A stretch of DNA of 64,000 bases from Lentzea albidocapillata subsp. violacea (GCF_900100275.1 NZ_FNET01000011.1:124001-188000); one strand, 5' to 3'; positions 1 through 8,297 are shown, counted from the first letter of the stretch. The notes: a model not told the origin generated them from the sequence alone. Made by a program: numbers and translations.

Positions 1-751
1 GGGTTGCGGCGCGTCCGGGGGCGATCTCGTCCAGCACGTGGACCTCGACGACCAGATCCCGGACCTTGAGCACCCGGCGGATCGAGTCGATCAGGGTGTC
101 GCTGCCGACGAACGCGGGCTGCGTCGTCAGGTGGTCGCCGATCCGGTAGCGCAGCACGATCGGCCGCACCGGCACACCGGCGTCGAGCGCGGCCTGGAAC
201 AGCGCCGGCTTGTAGTGCCCGGACGCGAGCCCGCACCACGTCGTGCCCTCGGCGTGGATGGCGACCGCGCTGCCGTTGCGCAGGGTCGTGGCCAGCTCGT
301 TCACGGTCTGCGGCAGCTCGCGCAGCTTCTCGCGGTCGAGGTAGACCGTGCCGACCGCGGTGATGATCGGGCCGAGCACGGGCCAGCTCTTGATGTCCTT
401 CTTGGCGACGATCCTGACGGGCTGCACCGAGTCGATCGCGAGCTCGTCGAGCCACGACACGTGGTTGCTCGCGACGAGCACGCCGCGCTTCGGGATCTCC
501 TGGAACCTCCTGGCGCCGTGCACTTCCAGCCGCACGCCGAACGCCCGCAGGATGGCGTGGAACCACAGGCGCACAACGCTTTCGCGCTGCTTGCCCGGCA
601 GCAGCAGCGCGAGGGCGATCCACGCGCCGCACAGGATCGCGGTGACCGCCATGATCGCGCGCCAGGTCTGCCGGAGCCTGCCGACCTCATCGGGCGTGCT
701 GCCGACGCACCCGTCACCGCACGGCGACGCGGGCATCCAGGCGTGACTCAT
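1..751 (-). CDS. 1-acyl-sn-glycerol-3-phosphate acyltransferase (PlsC family), 3' end off window
   Basis: Membrane-associated acyltransferase, expected to move an acyl chain onto a lysophospholipid (phosphatidic acid or ornithine-lipid synthesis). I translated about 250 residues on the minus strand from ATG at 751; the frame stays open to base 1, so the C-terminus is missing. One hydrophobic segment lies at about residues 32-52. The catalytic HX4D motif reads NHVSWLD (residues 96-102), and the second block reads EGTT (169-172) where EGTR is usual. The ATG overlaps the stop of the upstream GNAT gene by four bases (ATGA), so the two are translationally coupled. This pairing resembles olsB-olsA and M. 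tuberculosis Rv3027c-Rv3026c. The family is clear; the exact acceptor is inferred. Confidence 0.88.
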   Translation of the reverse strand, partial: MSHAWMPASPCGDGCVGSTPDEVGRLRQTWRAIMAVTAILCGAWIALALLLPGKQRESVVRLWFHAILRAFGVRLEVHGARRFQEIPKRGVLVASNHVSWLDELAIDSVQPVRIVAKKDIKSWPVLGPIITAVGTVYLDREKLRELPQTVNELATTLRNGSAVAIHAEGTTWCGLASGHYKPALFQAALDAGVPVRPIVLRYRIGDHLTTQPAFVGSDTLIDSIRRVLKVRDLVVEVHVLDEIAPGRAAT

Positions 752-1521
752 GGTGTCTCCCCCAGGAAGAACTTCAGGTAGCGCTGGTCCACGTGGTCCA
801 TGCCGAGCAGGATGAAGAGGTCGGCGACGCCGAAGTCCGCGTCGAGCGCGGGCCGTCCGCAGATCTTGGCGCCGAGCCGCAGGTAACCCTTGAGCAGCGG
901 CGGCAGCACGGTCCTGTCCGGGCGCGCGATCGCGTCGACGTCCCACGGGTTGTGCGGCGTGACCCGGTACTGCTCGGGCGCGTAGTGCTTGGCGTGCACC
1001 GTGTCCCAGACGCCGGCCGCGAAGCTGCCACCGTCCTGCAGGGGAATCGAGGCGCACCCGACGAGCCACTTGTGGCCGCTGAGCAGCATGTACCGCGCGA
1101 TGCCCGCCCACACGAGGCTGACGACGGCACCGTTGCGGTGGTCGGGGTGCACGCACGAGCGGCCGGTCTCGACCGTGGAGCTCCGGATGCCGTCGAGGTT
1201 GCTCAGGTCGAACTCGCCGTCGCCGTAGAGCCGCCCGGCCTCCCTGGCACGCTCCGGCGGCAGCATCCGGTACCCGCCGACGATCTCGCCGGTGCGGTCG
1301 TCGCGCACCACGAGGTGGTCGCAGTACTCGTCGAACTCGTCGACGTCGTGGCCGGGCACGCTGGTGTGCAGCGTCGCCCCCATCTCACCGGCGAACACCT
1401 CGTGGCGCAGTCTCTGCGCGGCGACGACCTCGTCGCTGTCACGGGCGACGAGGAGGGAGTAGCGGGGTGCGTCCCCGTCCTGCTGGACGGGGGTGCTGAC
1501 AAGCAGTTCCGGCTGCGTCAT
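748..1521 (-). CDS. GNAT/OlsB-type N-acyltransferase
   Basis: A 257-residue acyltransferase of the GNAT fold, similar to the haemolysin/OlsB group that N-acylates ornithine in ornithine-lipid synthesis. An N-terminal stretch (ARDSDEVVAAQRLRHEVF) carries the family's Arg-Leu-Arg entry motif, and the central region includes VETGRSCVHPDHRNGAVV, the acyl-donor loop. I chose ATG at 1521; a GTG two codons upstream is possible. It overlaps the downstream PlsC-like gene by four bases, so both products probably act in one lipid pathway. The same neighbour order (GNAT, acyltransferase, etfA, etfB) is known from Rv3027c-Rv3029c. An ornithine substrate is inferred. Confidence 0.82.
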   Translation of the reverse strand: MTQPELLVSTPVQQDGDAPRYSLLVARDSDEVVAAQRLRHEVFAGEMGATLHTSVPGHDVDEFDEYCDHLVVRDDRTGEIVGGYRMLPPERAREAGRLYGDGEFDLSNLDGIRSSTVETGRSCVHPDHRNGAVVSLVWAGIARYMLLSGHKWLVGCASIPLQDGGSFAAGVWDTVHAKHYAPEQYRVTPHNPWDVDAIARPDRTVLPPLLKGYLRLGAKICGRPALDADFGVADLFILLGMDHVDQRYLKFFLGETP

Positions 1522-1620
1522 ACGCACCAGGGTGAAGCCGGATCGGCGAATGACAGCAGGTCAGAACGATGACCGGTCAGTGGCAGTCGGGTTAACCCGA
1601 GGTGGTGTCGTGAACGCGAA

Positions 1621-1652
1621 AGGGCCGCCCCGTGAATGAACGGGACGGCCCT
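1621..1652 (-). terminator. Terminator hairpin downstream of etfA
   Basis: Two 13-base arms (1621-1633 and 1640-1652) pair with one mismatch around a six-base loop, just past the etfA stop. On the minus strand the stem is followed by TTTCGCG, so a short T run is present. It separates the etfBA transcript from the GNAT-acyltransferase pair. Confidence 0.65.
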
Positions 1653-1667
1653 CGGTGAGCGGAGTGC

Positions 1668-2621
1668 TCAGCCCTTGCGCTTCTTGACGTCCTCGGTCAG
1701 CTGCGGCGCGACGTTGAACAGGTCGCCCACGACACCGAAGTCGGCGATCTCGAAGATCGGCGCCTCGGGGTCCTTGTTGACCGCGACGATCGTCTTCGAG
1801 GTCTGCATACCCGCGCGGTGCTGGATGGCACCGGAGATGCCCAGCGCCACGTACAGCTGCGGCGAGACCGTCTTACCGGTCTGGCCCACCTGGAACTGGT
1901 GCGGGTAGTAGCCCGAGTCGACGGCGGCGCGCGAGGCACCGACGGCGGCACCGAGCGAGTCGGCGAGCTCCTCGACGACGGAGAACTTCTCGGCCGAGCC
2001 GACGCCGCGGCCACCGGAGACGACGACCGAGGCCTCGGTCAGCTCCGGGCGGTCGCCGCCGACGACGGCTTCCCGCGAGGTGATGCGGGCGGACTTGGCG
2101 GTGTCCACGGTGATGGAGACCGACTCGTCCAGCACGGCGTCCGCCGCGGACTCCTCGGACTCGACGCCGCCGGGGCGGACGGTGATGACCGGGGTGCCCT
2201 TGCTGACCTTCGCCCTGACGACGAACGCGCCACCGAAGATGGACTGCACGCCGGTGCCGTCGGCCTCGACGTCCACGACGTCGACGAGCCAGCCGGAGTC
2301 GATGCGCGCGGCGAGACGGCCCGCGACCTCCTTGCCCTCGATCGTCGCGGAGACGAGCACCGCGGACGCGTTCGGGACGAGTGCGGCCAGCGCGTCGACC
2401 TTCGGGGTCGTGAGGAAGCCGGCGGCGTCGTCGGACTCGACGGCGTAGACCTTCGCGGCGCCGTACCTGCCCAGCGACTCGCGGATCTTCGACGCGGTGC
2501 CGGGAGCGCCCACGACCACTGCGGCCGGGGTGCCCAGGCGGCGCGCGGCCGTCAGCAGCTCGTAGCTGACCTTCTTGACCTCGCCGTCGACGTGGTCGAC
2601 CAGTACCAGAACTTCAGACAT
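1668..2621 (-). CDS. etfA: Electron transfer flavoprotein alpha subunit
   Basis: A 317-residue FixB/EtfA protein. With EtfB it forms the FAD- and AMP-containing heterodimer that carries electrons from acyl-CoA dehydrogenases to the quinone pool. The N-terminal domain begins MSEVLVLVDHVDGEVKK. The C-terminal FAD domain is intact: VSGGRGVGS near residue 203, then GQTGKTVSP, ALGISGAIQH and NKDPEAPIF. Length matches the family (about 315-320). It starts 13 bases after etfB, forming an etfBA operon ended by the hairpin at 1621-1652. The order is the same as Rv3029c-Rv3028c. Start ATG at 2621 is preceded by GGGGAAG. No anomalies seen. Confidence 0.96.
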   Translation of the reverse strand: MSEVLVLVDHVDGEVKKVSYELLTAARRLGTPAAVVVGAPGTASKIRESLGRYGAAKVYAVESDDAAGFLTTPKVDALAALVPNASAVLVSATIEGKEVAGRLAARIDSGWLVDVVDVEADGTGVQSIFGGAFVVRAKVSKGTPVITVRPGGVESEESAADAVLDESVSITVDTAKSARITSREAVVGGDRPELTEASVVVSGGRGVGSAEKFSVVEELADSLGAAVGASRAAVDSGYYPHQFQVGQTGKTVSPQLYVALGISGAIQHRAGMQTSKTIVAVNKDPEAPIFEIADFGVVGDLFNVAPQLTEDVKKRKG

Positions 2622-2634
2622 GACTTCCCCTCCC

Positions 2635-3417
2635 TCAGATGAGCTTCTGGCCGACGAGGAACTCGGCGATCTTGGAACCGCCGTCGCCGCTGTCCTCGAC
2701 GCGCTGACCCGCGCTGCGCGGCGGCTTCGGGGAAGCCTCCTGCACCTGGGTGTACGCGCCGGACAGGCCGACCTCGGACGCGTCGATGCCCAGGTCCGCC
2801 ACGGTGAGCGTGGAGACGGGCTTCTTCTTCGCGGCCATGATGCCCTTGAAGGACGGGTAACGCGGCTCGTTGATCTTCTCGGTCACGGAGACCACGGCCG
2901 GGAGCGAGGCCTCGAGGAACGCGACGCCCTCGTCGGTCTCGCGCTCACCCTTGATCGTCGTGCCCTCGACCGTGACCTTGCGCAGCTGAGTGACCTGCGG
3001 CAGGCCGAGCAGCTCGGCGAGGATCGCCGGAACAGCGCCCGCGCGGCCGTCGGTGGCCTCGTTGCCCGCGATGACCAGGTCGACGTTCTCGACCGTGCCG
3101 ATCGCCTTCGCGAGGACCTTCGCCGTCGCCAGCACGTCCGAGCCGTGCAGCGCCTCGTCGCTCACGTGGATCGCCTTGTCCGCACCCATCGACAGCGCCT
3201 TGCGAATGGCGTCGGTGGCGCGGTCGGGACCCATCGCGATCACGGTTACCTCGCCGCCGTGGGCTTCCTGCAGCTGCAGGGCCTCTTCGACGGCGCGCTC
3301 GTTGATCTCGTCGAGCACGGCATCCGCGGATTCGCGGTCAAGGGTGTGGTCGGCGTCGGTGAGCTTGCGCTCGGACCAGGTGTCAGGCACCTGCTTGACC
3401 AGGACAACAATGTTCAT
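2635..3417 (-). CDS. etfB: Electron transfer flavoprotein beta subunit
   Basis: A 260-residue FixA/EtfB protein, the AMP-binding partner of EtfA. It opens MNIVVLVKQVPDTWSERKL, typical of the family. The signature region VIAGNEATDGRAGAVPAILAE (near residues 135-155) and the EVTVIAMGPDRA strand are present. Length is normal. The ATG at 3417 has an upstream GAGGAC ribosome site. First gene of the etfBA operon; its promoter must lie in the gap to degV. Confidence 0.96.
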   Translation of the reverse strand: MNIVVLVKQVPDTWSERKLTDADHTLDRESADAVLDEINERAVEEALQLQEAHGGEVTVIAMGPDRATDAIRKALSMGADKAIHVSDEALHGSDVLATAKVLAKAIGTVENVDLVIAGNEATDGRAGAVPAILAELLGLPQVTQLRKVTVEGTTIKGERETDEGVAFLEASLPAVVSVTEKINEPRYPSFKGIMAAKKKPVSTLTVADLGIDASEVGLSGAYTQVQEASPKPPRSAGQRVEDSGDGGSKIAEFLVGQKLI

Positions 3418-3465
3418 AGGTCCTCTTCGACCTCCTGCGGACGGGCGGCGACGCTGACGCGGAGG

Positions 3466-3494
3466 ACTGTAGAACGGCGCCGCCGGGTGTTCAC
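3466..3494 (-). promoter_or_regulatory. Candidate etfBA promoter
   Basis: On the minus strand a TACAGT hexamer (3471-3466) sits 17 bases from GTGAAC (3494-3489), a possible -10/-35 pair about 49 bases upstream of the etfB start. The -35 match is weak, so this is tentative. Confidence 0.3.
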
Positions 3495-3618
3495 GACCCT
3501 GCCATCACCCGGATGTTACCCGCCAGTAGCACCCCCGCAAACAGCAGCAAGCACCCCGCCAGCGTGACAGTTATCACCCGTTAACGCCACCAACTGAGAC
3601 CTACCCCATTCAGGGGAC

Positions 3619-3624
3619 TAGGCT
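3619..3624 (+). promoter_or_regulatory. -10 hexamer of a likely leaderless degV transcript
   Basis: TAGGCT lies exactly 8 bases before the ATG at 3633, with no Shine-Dalgarno between them. That geometry places the transcription start at or next to the start codon. Confidence 0.45.
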
Positions 3625-3632
3625 GCGTGGAC

Positions 3633-4475
3633 ATGTACCGGCGAGTAGCGATCGTGACAGACTCCACCGCTTGTCTCCCGGCGCAGATGACTGATCAACT
3701 CGGCATCGAAGTGGTGCAGATCCAGGTACGGATCGGCGACCACACCGACGACGAGTCCCGCATCGCCGTTCCCGACCTGGTTTCGGCCATGCGTTCGAAC
3801 GTGCCCGTCGCGACGATTCCGCCCGACCCCGGCGCGTTCTTCTGGACATACAACGAACTGGCCGCGCAGGGCGTTCGCTCGATCGTGTCCGTGCACGTGT
3901 CGAGCCGCCAGTCCGCGACCGTCGAGGCCGCTCGCGAAGCCGCCGGCAAGGTCCGCGTGCCCGTGCACGTCGTGGACACGCACACCTGCGGAATGAGCAT
4001 CGGCTACGCCGTCCAGGCCGCCGCGAAGGTGGCCGAGGCGGGCGGCAGCGTGGAGAAGGTGCTCGCGACCGCGCAGCGCCGTTTCGACAGGTCCACCGAG
4101 CTGATCTACGTCGACACCCTCGAGTACCTGCGCCGCGGCGGCCGCATCGGCGCCGCCGCCGCGCTGGTCGGCGGCGTGCTGTCGATGAAGCCGCTGCTGA
4201 CCATGGCCGACGGCCAGATCACGCCGCTGGACAAGGTGATGGGCGCCGACCGCGCGCTCAACCGGATGCTGGACATCGCGATCAAGCGCGCGGGCACCGA
4301 CACCGTGGACGTCGCCGTGGAGCACTTCGACGCCGAGGAGAAGGCGTCGCGGCTGCTGCGCAAGCTCCGGCGCAGCGTGCCCAACGTCCGCCAGTTCATG
4401 TTGACGCAGGTCAGCTCGGCCATCGGCGCCCACGTCGGCCCCGGTGCGCTGGGGATCACAGTTTCGCCGGTCTGA
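3633..4475 (+). CDS. DegV family fatty-acid-binding protein (copy 1)
   Basis: A 280-residue DegV (EDD fold) protein. The family binds a fatty acid in a deep pocket and, in Firmicutes, presents it to fatty-acid kinase; the partner here is unknown. The N-terminus reads RVAIVTDSTACLPAQM and the conserved core is YVDTLEYLRRGGRIGAAAAL followed by KPLL. The end is LTQVSSAIGAHVGPGALGI. I prefer ATG at 3633 over GTG at 3627 because of the TAGGCT -10 eight bases upstream and because the second DegV in this window then has exactly the same length. Divergent from etfBA. Confidence 0.92.
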   Translation: MYRRVAIVTDSTACLPAQMTDQLGIEVVQIQVRIGDHTDDESRIAVPDLVSAMRSNVPVATIPPDPGAFFWTYNELAAQGVRSIVSVHVSSRQSATVEAAREAAGKVRVPVHVVDTHTCGMSIGYAVQAAAKVAEAGGSVEKVLATAQRRFDRSTELIYVDTLEYLRRGGRIGAAAALVGGVLSMKPLLTMADGQITPLDKVMGADRALNRMLDIAIKRAGTDTVDVAVEHFDAEEKASRLLRKLRRSVPNVRQFMLTQVSSAIGAHVGPGALGITVSPV

Positions 4476-4501
4476 TCAACGGGAACTCCGGGAGCGGTTT
4501 C

Positions 4502-4526
4502 GTCCGTTGAAATGGACGTAACGGAC
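4502..4526 (+). other. Short hairpin upstream of the 49-residue gene
   Basis: GTCCGTT (4502-4508) and AACGGAC (4520-4526) are perfect 7-base arms around an 11-base loop. It falls between degV and the small gene, four bases before that gene's GGAGG ribosome site (4531-4535), so it could end the degV transcript or modulate translation of the small gene. Confidence 0.4.
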
Positions 4527-4539
4527 ACCTGGAGGACCG

Positions 4540-4689
4540 ATGGCCGGCTTCATGGACAAGATCACCAGGTTCCTGCGCAGTCCGCAGGGCCACAAGCTGC
4601 AAGCCAAGGCACGGCAGATGGCGCAAGACCCGCGCAAGCGCGCAAAGGCCGAACAGCTGCTGCGCAAGCTTCGCGGCAGGAAGCACTAA
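4540..4689 (+). CDS. Small basic protein, 49 residues, unknown function
   Basis: A 49-residue product I translated directly: it starts MAGFMDKITRFLRSPQGHK and ends KLRGRKH. It is strongly basic (about 14 Lys/Arg, two Asp, one Glu), Gln- and Ala-rich in the middle, and looks like one or two amphipathic helices with no membrane segment. GGAGG at 4531-4535 is ideally spaced from the ATG. It lies 64 bases after degV, in the same direction, and its TAA overlaps the stop of the convergent PEP-mutase-family gene. The ribosome site, codon bias and fit into the gap support it. A nucleic-acid or membrane-surface role is a guess from charge only. Confidence 0.7.
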   Translation: MAGFMDKITRFLRSPQGHKLQAKARQMAQDPRKRAKAEQLLRKLRGRKH

Positions 4690-5492
4690 CTCTTGAAGAG
4701 CGCGTTGAGATCGCCGTAAGCGATGCCGTTCTCAACGCTGCCGTACGTGCCCTTGGTCAGCATTTCCTCCGCTGCCCGCCTGGCGACGGCGTAGGCCGCC
4801 TCGGCCACCGCAGAGCCGAGACTGACCCGCGCCACGCCCGCCTTCGCGAACTCGCCGACGGCGGGCGCGCCGGGACCCACCAGAACGTTGAGCGGCGCGG
4901 CGATGCCCTTCGCCAGCTCCCCGACGGTCTCCAGATCGGTCACCCCCGGCACGAAGATGCCGCTAGCCCCGGCCTCGAGGTACTTCGCGGCGCGCTCCAG
5001 CGTCCGCTCGAGCCTCGTAGCCGGGTCACCGACGCCACGCAGGAACGTGTCGATCCGCGCGTTGATGTACAACTCCGGCGCGGCCTCGTGCGCCGCCGCA
5101 TACCGCTCAGCCTGCTCCGCGACGTCACGCTGCCCCGCACCGAGCCCGTCCTCGACGTTCACCCCGGACGCCCCGGCCTCGGCGACCGCACGCACCGTCT
5201 CAGCCACGTCGCCGGCCGTGCCACCGAACCCGGTCTCGATGTCCGCGCTCACCGGAATCCCCACGGCGGCAACGATCCTGGCCACGAGATCGACCGCCCG
5301 GTCGCGTGCGATGTGGTCGCCGTCGGCAGCGCCGAGGCTCCACGCCACACCCGCACTCGTGGTGGCGACAGCGGTCGCGCCGGCGGCCTCGACGACGAGG
5401 GCGGAGGCGACGTCCCAGGCGTTCGGGAGGGCCAGCGGGCCGGGCTTGTGCAGCGCGTGGAAGAGCTTCGTGCGATCAGCGGCGGAAGTCAT
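4686..5492 (-). CDS. Isocitrate lyase/PEP mutase family protein
   Basis: A 268-residue TIM-barrel enzyme of the isocitrate lyase/phosphoenolpyruvate phosphonomutase superfamily, which makes or breaks C-C or P-C bonds of 2-oxo acids with Mg. Visible family blocks are LPNAWDVASALVVEAAGATA, TTSAGVAWSLGAADGD, the metal-binding SADIETGFG (Asp and Glu), and GVNVEDG. The isocitrate-lyase KKCGH motif is absent, so it belongs to the oxaloacetate decarboxylase/2-methylisocitrate lyase-like side whose substrates are mostly unassigned. It converges on the small basic gene with a four-base overlap of stops. Exact reaction not assigned. Confidence 0.85.
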   Translation of the reverse strand: MTSAADRTKLFHALHKPGPLALPNAWDVASALVVEAAGATAVATTSAGVAWSLGAADGDHIARDRAVDLVARIVAAVGIPVSADIETGFGGTAGDVAETVRAVAEAGASGVNVEDGLGAGQRDVAEQAERYAAAHEAAPELYINARIDTFLRGVGDPATRLERTLERAAKYLEAGASGIFVPGVTDLETVGELAKGIAAPLNVLVGPGAPAVGEFAKAGVARVSLGSAVAEAAYAVARRAAEEMLTKGTYGSVENGIAYGDLNALFKS

Positions 5493-5605
5493 GATCGATT
5501 GATATCAGCATGCACCGGCAGAAGTCCGGCGATAATCGGACAGGTACCGACGACTTTCCGACATTCCACGCCTGTGCCCTGCCCGTTGGCGCGCTGGTTC
5601 TCGCG

Positions 5606-6469
5606 CTAGTTGCTGCCCGCCTTGCGGCGCACCTCTTCGAACGTCCGCAGGTAGCGCTGGCGGAAGTCCTCCCGCTCTACCCACGTCGTGTGCTCGACGG
5701 GCTGGGGTGTGGCGGGTGGAGGTAGTGCGGTCTGCCCGGCAGGGCTCGGGGCCGGTTCCGGCTCGGTCTCCTCGGCGGGCGCCTCAACAGTCGTCTCGGC
5801 GAGTGCTTCGGTTGCCGGATCGGTGGGTTCGGCGTGCTTCGCGACGGTCTCGGGACTGTCGGTGCTCGGCGCTACGGTTGATTCGGGGGCTTCGAAATCC
5901 CCCATGGGGGGAACGAGGTCCCCATCCCGATCATATCGAGCAGCACCGACAGTTTCTGGCTCTGCGAGCCATTCGCGCTCCACCACGGGCTCGGGCTTCA
6001 TCGCCGGCGCGGCCTTCGTGACCTGCTCGGCCTTCGTGACCGGCTCGAACTCGGCCACCGGCGTCAGCTCGTCCACGGGCTCGAACTCGGCCACCGGCGC
6101 GAGCCCGACCGACCGCTCGGATTCAGCGGCCAGCGCAGGCCTCGCGACCAGCTCAGGTGTCGCCGCCAGCTCGGGTTCCGCCATCGGCGCGGGCTTCACC
6201 ACCGGCTCGGCCAGCGCCGCCAGCGCCGGTTCCATCTGCGGCAGCCCCATCACGGGATTGCGGTGGATCGGCCGCGAGTCGTACTCGTCGTCCACCGGCT
6301 CGACCGCGGCGGGCTTCCGCACCCACATCCGCTCGTCCCGCGCCTCCGAGGCGGCGGGCTCGCGGGAGTCGGCGTCCTCGCGACGCCGCACCAGCACGTA
6401 CATGAGGGCCGCCCCTAACGTGAAGGACAGCACGCAGAGCCCGAAGACGATCCCGACTGCCCCTGCCAT
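5606..6469 (-). CDS. Membrane-anchored Pro/Glu/Val-rich protein, unknown function
   Basis: A 287-residue protein. One N-terminal membrane segment (GAVGIVFGLCVLSFTLGAAL) is followed by RRRE and a long low-complexity acidic tail rich in Pro, Glu, Ala and Val. Near the middle VAEFEPVDELTP and VAEFEPVTKAEQ repeat, showing internal duplication. The C-terminus returns to normal composition (WVEREDFRQRYLRTFEEVRRK), probably the functional part. ATG at 6469 is chosen over earlier in-frame starts: it has AGGAG upstream and sits just past the stop of the OmpA-like gene. Last gene of a three-gene operon with OmpA-like and DivIVA-like proteins, suggesting a cell-envelope or polar-growth role. Confidence 0.75.
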   Translation of the reverse strand: MAGAVGIVFGLCVLSFTLGAALMYVLVRRREDADSREPAASEARDERMWVRKPAAVEPVDDEYDSRPIHRNPVMGLPQMEPALAALAEPVVKPAPMAEPELAATPELVARPALAAESERSVGLAPVAEFEPVDELTPVAEFEPVTKAEQVTKAAPAMKPEPVVEREWLAEPETVGAARYDRDGDLVPPMGDFEAPESTVAPSTDSPETVAKHAEPTDPATEALAETTVEAPAEETEPEPAPSPAGQTALPPPATPQPVEHTTWVEREDFRQRYLRTFEEVRRKAGSN

Positions 6470-6480
6470 TGCGAAGGCTC

Positions 6481-7035
6481 CTAGCTGACGAGGACGTCGA
6501 TCTGAGGACCGAAATCCGTGGGCGGGCCCCACACGGGGTCCACGATCACGCGAGTGGCGACGACCTTGTCCACGCCCTGCTCGGCCAGGTACTGCCGCAG
6601 CAGGGCTGCTCGCTCCATCGCGAGCACATCGCAGCGGTGCGAGGCCGTCTCGCCGTTCCACGCGTGCGCCACCAACGTCACCGAGCCGGTGGCGTTGCGC
6701 AGTACGCTGGCCAGCGAACGCCGCACGTCCTCGCCACGCCCTGCCAGTGACGCGGTGCCCGGCGCGAACGTGATGCCCTTGACGGCGTGCGCCGAGAACA
6801 GGTCGCGCACCGCCTGCTGCGCGACCGCGGGGGACAGCAGCACCGGCGCGGGCGGCTCCATTCGCAGCGGTGCCACGAAGTCGGAGACCGGGACGGGGCC
6901 GGTCTGGACGGCGGGCACCGCGGGCGAGGACGACAGCGCCGTCTCCAGCTCGTCGCCGTACACGGAGAACCCGAACGCCGTCACCGACGCGGGCACCATC
7001 AGCGCACCGACGACGAGCGGAACCCAGCGCTTCAC
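6481..7035 (-). CDS. OmpA-like domain membrane protein
   Basis: A 184-residue protein with an N-terminal hydrophobic anchor or signal (MKRWVPLVVGALMVPASVTA), a Pro-rich linker, and a C-terminal domain resembling the OmpA/MotB peptidoglycan-associated fold: ITFAPGTASLAGRGEDVRRSL, a VTLVAHAW strand, then ERAALLRQYLAEQGV and a final strand. In this fold the domain binds peptidoglycan. The match is partial: the helix motif reads HRCDVLAMERA instead of the usual NxxLSxxRA, so wall binding is inferred. It overlaps the upstream DivIVA-like gene by four bases. Confidence 0.7.
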   Translation of the reverse strand: MKRWVPLVVGALMVPASVTAFGFSVYGDELETALSSSPAVPAVQTGPVPVSDFVAPLRMEPPAPVLLSPAVAQQAVRDLFSAHAVKGITFAPGTASLAGRGEDVRRSLASVLRNATGSVTLVAHAWNGETASHRCDVLAMERAALLRQYLAEQGVDKVVATRVIVDPVWGPPTDFGPQIDVLVS

Positions 7036-7982
7036 GATGCGGCCACCTGCTCGGGGATGTGCAGCGGGGCGACTCGGTCAGCGGCCACGGACAGAGCGGC
7101 GCGGGCCGTGGACAGTTGCGAGTGGACGACGCGCTTGAGTTCGTGCAGTTCGGCGGTGCGGTCGGCGACCTCGGCCAGCCTGCGTTGCGCCTCGCGGCAC
7201 GCCATCTTCACCATGAACTCCGAGCGTGCCCTGGCCAGCGCCTCCTGCTCCTGCAGGTGTTGCGCGGCCTCGTTGCGGCGCCGGGTCATCGTGAGTTCGA
7301 AGAACTGCTGGGCCTTCTCGCGCTTGCGTTCGGAGTCGGCCTCCAGCGAGTTGCACTGGAGCGCGGTCTCCCGCAGCAGCATGTCCGCGTCGGCCTGGGC
7401 CTCGGCGACCGCCTCCGCGCACTCGCGCTCCACCTCGTCGGCGCGCTGGCGGTGCTGGGCTTCGAGGTCGGCGCAGCGGCGTTCCATCTCCAGCTCGCGC
7501 CGTTCCATGGTGGCGGCGCGGCTGGCGCAGTCCTGCCGTGCGGCGTAGAGCTCGGACTCGGCCTCCGCGCGCATGGCGGCGGACTCGCGCTCGGCCTCGG
7601 CACGCAGTGCGGCCAGTTCGACGTCGGTGCGCGCACGGAGATCAGCGCACTCGCGTTCGGCCTGCAGGTGCATCTCCGCCGTCTCGTCCTCGGCGAGGCG
7701 GAGCATGCGGTGCATCCGTTCGGTGGCGCTCGCGTGCGTGCCCGAGGTGGACTCGAGGCGTTCGATCCTGGCGCGCGCGTCCTCCAGGTCCCGGCGCGTC
7801 ATTTCCAGCAGCTTGCGCAGATCCGCTGCCTGCGCCAGCGCCTCGGCCCTGTCGAGGCTCGTGAAGCGAAGCTGCTCCTCGAGATTCTCGATGTGCTCGA
7901 TGACCTGACGTCGGTGAAAACCTCGGTAGACAACGTCGAAACCGGCGTGCAGCGGAACTAGTTCCTGCTCTTTTGCACCCAT
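7032..7982 (-). CDS. DivIVA-like coiled-coil protein
   Basis: A 316-residue cytoplasmic protein that is almost entirely coiled coil. The N-terminus (LVPLHAGFDVVYRGFHRRQV) resembles the membrane-targeting lipid-binding domain of DivIVA/Wag31, with its F-x4-RG(F/Y)-x3-QV pattern. From residue 30 to about 280 it runs in Glu/Arg/Ala heptads (for example ERECADLRARTDVELAALRA). Such proteins organise polar growth or septation in actinomycetes. I use ATG at 7982 (AGGTG just upstream); GTG at 7988 is an alternative. It heads the operon with the OmpA-like and Pro/Glu-rich membrane genes, so the three may form an envelope complex. Confidence 0.78.
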   Translation of the reverse strand: MGAKEQELVPLHAGFDVVYRGFHRRQVIEHIENLEEQLRFTSLDRAEALAQAADLRKLLEMTRRDLEDARARIERLESTSGTHASATERMHRMLRLAEDETAEMHLQAERECADLRARTDVELAALRAEAERESAAMRAEAESELYAARQDCASRAATMERRELEMERRCADLEAQHRQRADEVERECAEAVAEAQADADMLLRETALQCNSLEADSERKREKAQQFFELTMTRRRNEAAQHLQEQEALARARSEFMVKMACREAQRRLAEVADRTAELHELKRVVHSQLSTARAALSVAADRVAPLHIPEQVAAS

Positions 7983-8297
7983 GGTCACCTACTCACTCAA
8001 CCGGGCTGAAGATTGTGCGAGCTTACCCACGGCAGGTGGGGCCAACCAGCGTCGGAAGTGGACGGACGGCCATGGTGTAACACCGGGAATAATGGCTTTT
8101 TCCTGGACAAACAAGTCGTCCCTAGATCAACACCAAACACCGACCAGTCACCCGATTGTGTCAAGCGGGGCGCCTTTCCAGGGTGTTCACTCCGCGCGTT
8201 CGCCGTGCACGGAAAGCGACCAGCCAGGGCTAGATCACACGAATTGCCTTCCGTCGGTCGTGGCTACTTCGATCACCCTTCGTTAACCTCCTCGTTC
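7983..8297 (+). other. Intergenic region between the DivIVA-like gene and degV2
   Basis: About 315 bases, more AT-rich than its surroundings, between two divergently transcribed genes. It should contain the promoter of the DivIVA-like operon and that of the second degV. Open frames cross it but have no ribosome site and no family match. Beyond the degV2 -10 I see no convincing repeat or RNA. Confidence 0.5.
8284..8289 (+). promoter_or_regulatory. -10 hexamer of a likely leaderless degV2 transcript
   Basis: TAACCT followed by 8 bases and then GTG at 8298, the same spacing as for the first degV. No ribosome-binding sequence lies between. Confidence 0.45.

Noticed and set aside
7981..8286. 101-codon plus-strand frame upstream of degV2
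   Set aside because: It overlaps the start of the DivIVA-like gene on the other strand, lacks a ribosome site and would cover the degV2 promoter.
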